Both the position numbers and the translations under genes were made by a program. The notes beneath the pieces were generated by a model. That model saw only the letters and a list, made by a program, of their open reading frames with translations. It searched no databases and had not been told where the DNA came from. DNA of 64,000 nt from a bacterium (GTDB lineage Bacteria; Bacillota; Bacilli; Lactobacillales; Streptococcaceae): NCBI GenBank assembly GCA_905221325.1, contig CAJNCS010000001.1, positions 62,001-126,000 on the forward strand. Direction: 5' to 3'. Below are positions 58,384 to 64,000 of this stretch, one piece after another. Position 1 is the first letter of the stretch, and each line of letters begins with the position of its first letter.

Positions 58384-60381
58384 TTACCCAATCACACTTC
58401 CGTTTGGTACAGCTGAATCAACTGTGAGAAGGGTTAATTGTCCATCATGTTCAGCTGAGAGGATCATTCCTTGGCTGACATATTTTTTCATCATCTTGCG
58501 TGGTTTGAGGTTGGCAACGATTTGGACTTTCTTGCCGACCAATTCTTGTTCATTTGGATAGTATTTCGCAATTCCTGAGAGGATTTGACGGTCTTCGCCA
58601 TCACCAGCATCGAGGCGGAATTGAAGCAACTTATCAGAACCTTCTACTTTGGAAACTTCTTTGACTTCAGCAACACGAATCTCAACCTTATCGAAGTCTT
58701 CAAACTTAATTTCATCCTTGTTGAGCTGGAGTTCGACTTCGTCTGGATTCCATTCTTTTTCGACTGCTGGCTTGTTTCCTTCCATTTGTTCCTTGATATA
58801 GGCGATTTCTTCTTCCATATCCAGACGTGGGAAGATTGGTGTTCCTTTGGCAACAACAGTCACACCAGCAGGGAAGTCTGCCAAGCTCAAGTTCTCAAGG
58901 CTAGTAACTTCTGCGAGACCAAGCTGAGTCAAGACTGCGCGACTGGTTTCCATCATAAATGGCTCAATCAAGTGTGCTACGACACGAAGGCTGGCTGCCA
59001 AATGGCTCATAACACTTGCCAATTGGTCACGAAGGGCTTCATCCTTAGCCAAGACCCATGGGGCTGTCTCATCAATGTATTTGTTAGTACGAGAGATAAG
59101 CATCCAGACTGCTTCTAAAGCACGTGGGTAGTCAACTGCATCCATGTGTGTATGGTAATCAGCAATTGATTCAGTAGCTACTTGGGCAAGAGAATCGTCA
59201 AACTCTGTCACACCTTCTACATAGGCTGGAACTTTTCCATCAAAGTACTTGTTAATCATGGAAACCGTACGGTTGAGGAGGTTTCCAAGGTCATTGGCCA
59301 ATTCATAGTTGATACGACCTACATAGTCTTCCGGAGTGAAGGTTCCGTCTGAACCAACTGGGAGGCTTCGCATGAGGTAGTAACGAAGTGGGTCCAGTCC
59401 ATAACGCTCTACTAGCATTTCAGGGTAAACGACATTTCCCTTAGACTTAGACATCTTACCGTCTTTCATGACGAACCAACCGTGGGCAATCAGGCGGTCA
59501 GGCAATTTCATATCCAACATCATGAGAAGGATTGGCCAGTAGATTGAGTGGAAACGAAGAATGTCTTTTCCGACCATGTGGAAGACTGTTCCATTCCAGA
59601 ACTTATCAAAGTTAGCATGATCATCTTGACCATATCCAAGAGCTGTCGCATAGTTGAGAAGAGCATCAATCCAAACATAGACAACGTGTTTAGGATTTGA
59701 TGGTACTGGCACGCCCCAAGTAAAGGTTGTCCGAGATACGGCCAAGTCTTCCAAACCTGGTTCGATGAAGTTACGTAGCATTTCATTAAGACGACCATCT
59801 GGAGTGATGAAATCAGGGCGCGATTTGAAAAATTCGACCAAACGGTCTTGGTATTTGCTGAGGCGAAGGAAATAAGATTCTTCAGAAACCCATTCGACCT
59901 CGTGACCTGATGGAGCAATACCGCCAGTTACATTACCAGCTTCATCACGGAAAACTTCTGCCAGCTGGCTTTCTGTAAAGAATTCTTCATCTGATACTGA
60001 ATACCAACCAGAGTATTCACCCAGGTAGATGTCATCTTGAGCAAGTAAGCGTTCAAAGACCTGTGCTACTACTTTTTCATGGTAGTCATCAGTTGTACGG
60101 ATAAATTTATCGTATGAGATATCTAGTAATTTCCAGAGTTCTTTGACTCCAACTGCCATCCCATCAACATAAGCTTGTGGTGTAATACCAGCTTCTTCTG
60201 CTTTCTGTTGGATCTTTTGACCATGCTCGTCAAGACCTGTCAGATAAAAGACATCGTAGCCCATAAGGCGTTTGTAACGTGCTAGGACATCACAGGCGAT
60301 GGTTGTGTAGGCAGAACCGATATGAAGTTTACCAGATGGATAGTAAATCGGCGTTGTAATATAAAAATTCTTTTCAGACAT
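58384..60381 (-). CDS. metG: Methionyl-tRNA synthetase
   Basis: MetG charges tRNA-Met. The 665-residue enzyme has the class I signatures GKLHIGSAY (HIGH motif) and [12 protein letters not shown] (KMSKS loop). The C-terminal OB-fold tRNA-binding domain (about residues 560-665) has [17 protein letters not shown]. It lacks the zinc-binding four-cysteine knuckle of some MetRS enzymes, as is usual for this subtype. The start MSEKNFYIT at 60381 is preceded by GGAAAGGA. I saw no T-box leader. Confidence 0.97.
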   Translation of the reverse strand: MSEKNFYITTPIYYPSGKLHIGSAYTTIACDVLARYKRLMGYDVFYLTGLDEHGQKIQQKAEEAGITPQAYVDGMAVGVKELWKLLDISYDKFIRTTDDYHEKVVAQVFERLLAQDDIYLGEYSGWYSVSDEEFFTESQLAEVFRDEAGNVTGGIAPSGHEVEWVSEESYFLRLSKYQDRLVEFFKSRPDFITPDGRLNEMLRNFIEPGLEDLAVSRTTFTWGVPVPSNPKHVVYVWIDALLNYATALGYGQDDHANFDKFWNGTVFHMVGKDILRFHSIYWPILLMMLDMKLPDRLIAHGWFVMKDGKMSKSKGNVVYPEMLVERYGLDPLRYYLMRSLPVGSDGTFTPEDYVGRINYELANDLGNLLNRTVSMINKYFDGKVPAYVEGVTEFDDSLAQVATESIADYHTHMDAVDYPRALEAVWMLISRTNKYIDETAPWVLAKDEALRDQLASVMSHLAASLRVVAHLIEPFMMETSRAVLTQLGLAEVTSLENLSLADFPAGVTVVAKGTPIFPRLDMEEEIAYIKEQMEGNKPAVEKEWNPDEVELQLNKDEIKFEDFDKVEIRVAEVKEVSKVEGSDKLLQFRLDAGDGEDRQILSGIAKYYPNEQELVGKKVQIVANLKPRKMMKKYVSQGMILSAEHDGQLTLLTVDSAVPNGSVIG

Positions 60382-60426
60382 AATTTTTCCTTTCCAGGCA
60401 AATGAAACCTGTTTTTCTAACACTTC

Positions 60427-60435
60427 ATTATATCA
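60427..60435 (-). promoter_or_regulatory. Extended -10 promoter of metG
   Basis: The minus strand reads TGATATAAT about 45 bp before the metG start. The -35 region is poor. Confidence 0.55.
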
Positions 60436-60471
60436 TATTTTTAGTGATTTTCGATAGGAAAATCCATACAA

Positions 60472-60501
60472 AAACAAGATAGACAAGTGTCCATCTTGTT
60501 T
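60472..60501 (-). terminator. Terminator of the efflux operon
   Basis: On the minus strand AAACAAGATGGAC and GTCTATCTTGTTT pair (one G-U), then TTTGT follows, directly after the permease stop. Confidence 0.85.
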
Positions 60502-60504
60502 ATC

Positions 60505-61761
60505 TTATTCATAGCGAAGGGCTTCAATTGGATCAAGCTTAGACGCTTTATTGGCTGGTAATACCCCAAAGATCATACCAACGCTGGCCGAAACAGCCAA
60601 GCTAAAGAGAGCAATCGGTAGCGAGACACCAATTTCTATTCCTTCCATCATATTTTTTAGCAAGGCCCCTGCTAGTGCGGTCAAGCCTGCTGCACTAACA
60701 AGTCCGATAAGACCACCTAATAAGGTCAAAATCATGGACTCAATCAAAAACTGTACCAAGATATTAGCCCGTGTAGCTCCCAATGCTTTACGAAGACCAA
60801 TCTCACGAGTACGCTCCGTTACAGAAACCAGCATAATATTCATAACTCCAGTCCCTCCCACAAAGAGAGAGATTCCTGCGATAGCACTAATAATAGCGGT
60901 CATAAAACCAAAGATTTGCTGAACCTCGGCAAAAGCGGCGGTTTCGTCTACAACCTGATATTCTCCCTGCTGTACTCCTGCAATTTCTGTCATCTTGCGT
61001 GCGAGTTCTGGCCCCAAAGTCGGAGTTAGACTCGTATCATTCACACGAAAGACAATATTAGAAATTTCCTCTACATTAAAATTAGCTGCTACAGAAGCAT
61101 TGGTTGTAATTGGTAAGCCACCTACACCAAACATCTTAGCACTTTTAACAGCAGGACTAGAGTAAACACCAATCACGCGATAGCTATATCCATTGGTTGA
61201 AATGATTTGATTGAGTGCTGCCTGAGGCGAGTCAAAAAGACTTTTAGCGAGTTCTTCATCTAGCAAAATCACACTTGCAAAATCTCGGTAGTCTTGTTCT
61301 CTTAGATCCCTACCTGCAATAATTTTATTTTCTACAGCAGACATATAAGTCATATTTCCACCTGTCAGACTTGCTCTCTCTACCTTTTTATCCTTATAGG
61401 TCAAAGTAACATTTGTACTATTAGTCACATAATAGCCATCTACACCTTTTAGTTTGGCAGCTTCCCTAACCCACGATTCCTGTGTTTTAGGTGGTTCTAC
61501 GTGAACATCTTCTTTACCAGATAGTGTCAGTGCAGATTGCTTTTGTGTAAAAGAACCGTCCTTACTTTTAATTGGTGAGAAAAACACCTGAATATTTTTC
61601 TGAGATTTTGTCATATTTTTATTGACCTGACGAGACATAGAGTCCCCTAAAGCCATGATGACAACTACTGAAGAGACTCCGATGATAATGCCAATCATGG
61701 TCAAAAAGGAGCGCATCTTGTGTGCCATAATAGATGAAAAGGCAAATTTCAGATTTTGCAT
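60505..61761 (-). CDS. MacB/FtsX-type ABC transporter permease
   Basis: The 418-residue protein has the MacB layout: one N-terminal membrane helix (about residues 17-40), a large extracellular domain (about 45-285) and three C-terminal helices. ERTREIGLRKALGATRANIL is the conserved FtsX motif. It works with the ATPase and membrane-fusion protein of the same operon to export peptides or drugs. I chose MQNLKFAF at 61761, one base after the ATPase stop, over a longer frame. Confidence 0.92.
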   Translation of the reverse strand: MQNLKFAFSSIMAHKMRSFLTMIGIIIGVSSVVVIMALGDSMSRQVNKNMTKSQKNIQVFFSPIKSKDGSFTQKQSALTLSGKEDVHVEPPKTQESWVREAAKLKGVDGYYVTNSTNVTLTYKDKKVERASLTGGNMTYMSAVENKIIAGRDLREQDYRDFASVILLDEELAKSLFDSPQAALNQIISTNGYSYRVIGVYSSPAVKSAKMFGVGGLPITTNASVAANFNVEEISNIVFRVNDTSLTPTLGPELARKMTEIAGVQQGEYQVVDETAAFAEVQQIFGFMTAIISAIAGISLFVGGTGVMNIMLVSVTERTREIGLRKALGATRANILVQFLIESMILTLLGGLIGLVSAAGLTALAGALLKNMMEGIEIGVSLPIALFSLAVSASVGMIFGVLPANKASKLDPIEALRYE

Positions 61762-61762
61762 C

Positions 61763-62464
61763 TTAGTTCTCCTTTCCTTCCAAACGAGCGCTATCAGACG
61801 AAATAACTCCATCACGGATTACAATTTGGCGTTTTGCATAGGCTGCAATTTCGGGCTCGTGCGTTACCATAATAATCGTCTTGCCTTCTTCATTTAACTC
61901 AACCAAGAGTTCCATGATTTGGCTTCCTGTTTTCGTATCCAAGGCACCTGTCGGTTCATCAGCTAGGATGATTGAGGGATCGTTAACAAGAGCACGCGCA
62001 ATGGCCACCCGTTGTTTTTGACCGCCAGACAACTCCGAAGGAAGGTGATGAATACGATCAGTCAACTCTACTTTACTCAGATATTCCTCTGCCAACTTGC
62101 GACGTTGGGCAGCTGGAACTCCTGCATAAATCAAGGGTAACTCGACATTTTGAACAGCATCCATCTTTGACAAAAGAAAGAACTGTTGAAAGACAAAGCC
62201 AATTTGTTGGTTACGTACCTGTGCCAACTGCTTTTCACCTAGACGGGCCACTTCTTGACCTTCTAGATAGTATTCGCCGCTAGTTGGGGTGTCCAGCATT
62301 CCGATGGTATTCATCAGAGTAGATTTACCCGAACCAGATGGTCCCATAATGGCAACAAATTCCCCTTCGCCAATCTCCAAATTAATATTTTTCAAGACCT
62401 GCAGTTCCTGTTCGCCATTTCGATAGCTCCGGCAGATGTTTTTTAGACTAATTAGTTGTTTCAT
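61763..62464 (-). CDS. MacB/LolD-type ABC transporter ATP-binding protein
   Basis: The 233-residue ABC ATPase has Walker A GPSGSGKST near residue 41, the signature ELSGGQKQRVAIARAL, Walker B IILADEPTGALD and the H-loop VTHEPEIA. The Q-loop FVFQQFFLL is typical of the MacB/LolD group. It overlaps the end of the fusion-protein gene by 17 bp. Confidence 0.95.
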   Translation of the reverse strand: MKQLISLKNICRSYRNGEQELQVLKNINLEIGEGEFVAIMGPSGSGKSTLMNTIGMLDTPTSGEYYLEGQEVARLGEKQLAQVRNQQIGFVFQQFFLLSKMDAVQNVELPLIYAGVPAAQRRKLAEEYLSKVELTDRIHHLPSELSGGQKQRVAIARALVNDPSIILADEPTGALDTKTGSQIMELLVELNEEGKTIIMVTHEPEIAAYAKRQIVIRDGVISSDSARLEGKEN

Positions 62465-63602
62465 CAGCCTTCACCTCTTTTCCTTCTTCCAAGGAAGTCG
62501 TTGGATTACTGATGACTTTGGTTCCGTCTGTCAAACCAGATGTGATCTCTTGGTTTTCTGCGTCAGCATTTCCTAGGCTAACTTCGATTTTCTTAGCCTT
62601 ATTCTCTTCGTCAACAACCCAAACGTAGTTTTTTCCGTCTTCAGTAATGACACTGGTTAAGGGTACGAGGATTGATTTCTTGTCACTTTTAACCTCAACA
62701 CTAACGGTAAAACCTGGTCTCAAATCACCAATCTCACTCGTCACTTCAATCGTATAGGGATATTTAGAACCAGTATTCCCCCCAGTTATAGCATTCGTTC
62801 CTTCTCCACTATTTTTAGGGTAAGCTGAAATAAAGCTGATCTTCCCTGTCCAAGTTTTATCTTGGTAAACTTTAGAAGAGAAGGTCACTTCTTGGCCAAC
62901 AGAAAGGTTGGCAAGATTGTACTCGGAAAGTTCTCCCTTGACTTGTAGATTGTCGTTACTTACTACATGAACCATCACTTGATTTGCAGCAGTTGTGGAC
63001 TTTGATACATTGCGATTAACTTCTACAACTGTACCTTCTAGCGTACTCAGAACCTTTGTTGCGTCCAATTGGGCCTGCGCCTTTTTAAGTTGCGCCTCTG
63101 CATCAGCACGACTATCACGAGCATCACTAATCTGAGAATCTATGGAAGAGACAGAAGAACTCTGTGCTCCATCATCATATTCTTCCGAATCAGCTAGAGT
63201 GTTGTTTCGTGATTCCTTCAGGTCATTGATACGACGATCAGCCTTGGCTATGGCACGGTTAGCTGCATCATAAGCAGATTGCGCTTCTGTGCTGTTGTAT
63301 TTTACGAGCGCTTGTCCTTTGTCAACCTTATCTCCAACAGAAACCAAGATTTCATCCACCTCACCCTTACTTGCATCCAAATAAACATATTGTTCATTTT
63401 TTGCGGTGACAGTACCAGATAAAAGAACAGAGGAAGCAACTGTTCCTTCCTTTGCGACTACGAGATGCGATGTGTCATCCTTACCGGCAGCCTGAGAGGG
63501 CTGTCTAAATAGCAAAATACCCACTGCACTGGTTATAATAATACTTGCAGCACCAATAGCTGTGTATAGTTGCCATTTTTTAGTTTTCTTATTCCCCTTC
63601 AT
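62448..63602 (-). CDS. HlyD/MacA-type membrane fusion protein
   Basis: The 384-residue protein has one N-terminal membrane anchor (about residues 13-33), a lipoyl-like barrel split by an alpha-helical hairpin (about 95-175, with SAYDAANRAIAKADRRIND), and C-terminal beta-barrel domains including GDLRPGFTVSVEVKSDK. In Gram-positives such MacA-like proteins pair with MacB-type transporters. ATG at 63602 follows AGGAG by 7 bases; a GTG one codon upstream is possible. It is the first gene of the three-gene operon. Confidence 0.9.
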   Translation of the reverse strand: MKGNKKTKKWQLYTAIGAASIIITSAVGILLFRQPSQAAGKDDTSHLVVAKEGTVASSVLLSGTVTAKNEQYVYLDASKGEVDEILVSVGDKVDKGQALVKYNSTEAQSAYDAANRAIAKADRRINDLKESRNNTLADSEEYDDGAQSSSVSSIDSQISDARDSRADAEAQLKKAQAQLDATKVLSTLEGTVVEVNRNVSKSTTAANQVMVHVVSNDNLQVKGELSEYNLANLSVGQEVTFSSKVYQDKTWTGKISFISAYPKNSGEGTNAITGGNTGSKYPYTIEVTSEIGDLRPGFTVSVEVKSDKKSILVPLTSVITEDGKNYVWVVDEENKAKKIEVSLGNADAENQEITSGLTDGTKVISNPTTSLEEGKEVKADETTN

Positions 63603-63637
63603 CACAAAACTCCTATTTTATTTTCAATACAAAGACT

Positions 63638-63666
63638 ATTATAGCAAATTTACCTACTCTAAACAA
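63638..63666 (-). promoter_or_regulatory. Promoter of the efflux operon
   Basis: On the minus strand TTGTTT (63661-63666), 17 bp and TATAAT (63638-63643), preceded by TGC, form an extended -10 promoter 35 bp before the fusion-protein gene. Confidence 0.75.
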
Positions 63667-63677
63667 TGATTGTTCAG
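63659..63677. promoter_or_regulatory. Palindromic operator candidate on the efflux promoter
   Basis: CTAAACAATGATTGTTCAG is a 19-bp inverted repeat around G63668 with a single mismatched pair (inner arms AACAAT and ATTGTT). It covers the -35 of the efflux promoter, where a dimeric repressor would block transcription. Confidence 0.5.
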
Positions 63678-63797
63678 AGAGAAAAGAGAACAATTCAGGA
63701 AACATGCCTTGTTTCCATTTGATTTATGCGAAATTGTACTAGTAACATCATACACCTTATTTCTATATTTAGCAAGTGATTTCTGCTATTTCTTTAG

Positions 63798-64000
<203 letters not shown>

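Noticed and set aside
60382..60470. A possible T-box or S-box leader before metG
   Set aside because: The gap is under 100 bp with an extended -10 promoter close to the gene; there is no room for a riboswitch and no T-box sequence is visible.

Overview
The window is low-GC chromosomal DNA from a Streptococcus, most likely the mitis group (S. mitis, S. oralis or a close relative of S. pneumoniae). The evidence is near-identity, from memory, of DprA, GyrA, ParC, ParE, TopA, SrtA and the Suf proteins to their pneumococcal counterparts, a SigX (ComX) box at dprA, and local gene orders that match pneumococcal blocks. The species cannot be fixed by reading alone. I saw no rRNA, insertion sequence, prophage, integrase or CRISPR array.

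Layout. 1-5.6 kb: topA (its 3' end lies outside the window), competence gene dprA, a lipoprotein and lepA. 5.6-13.4 kb: a DNA-repair and housekeeping run (phosphoesterase, recN, argR, tlyA, ispA, xseB, xseA), then udk and truB. 13.5-16.2 kb: an SdpI-type membrane protein, an AT-rich HNH-like gene with an A7 frameshift site, and a DUF2130 protein. 16.3-26.9 kb: metY, a formate/nitrite channel, srtA-gyrA, divergent ldh, hup, degV, a YitT protein and an amino-acid permease. 27-36.3 kb: the sufCDSUB operon, a small membrane protein, dnaX, a GAF-type methionine sulfoxide reductase, rpsA, and tRNA-Gln and tRNA-Tyr. 36.4-47.8 kb: a DUF2969 protein, ilvE behind a perfect CodY box, parC, a 5.4-kb accessory island (AbiH, GNAT, variant Fic, membrane protein, ANT(6)-like enzyme, split unknown gene, direct repeats), then parE. 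47.9-56.3 kb: plsY, then a nucleoside operon read leftward (methyltransferase, pdp, deoC, cdd, lipoprotein PnrA, ABC ATPase, two permeases). 56.5-64 kb: coaA, rpsT, a FlaR-like kinase, metG, a MacB-type efflux operon, and the start of a glutathione reductase gene.

How the genes connect. The nucleoside operon couples import of nucleosides to phosphorolysis, deamination and aldol cleavage. A CcpA-type cre at its promoter, and others at the formate channel and ldh, place it in carbon catabolite control. The topoisomerase genes topA, gyrA, parC and parE all lie in this window.

Most interesting: the accessory island between parC and parE; the A_AAA_AAA site that opens a 48-codon coiled-coil tail on the HNH-like gene; two apparently leaderless transcripts with extended -10 promoters (plsY and the methyltransferase); three tandem hairpins in front of pnrA; and a 19-bp palindrome on the efflux-operon promoter.
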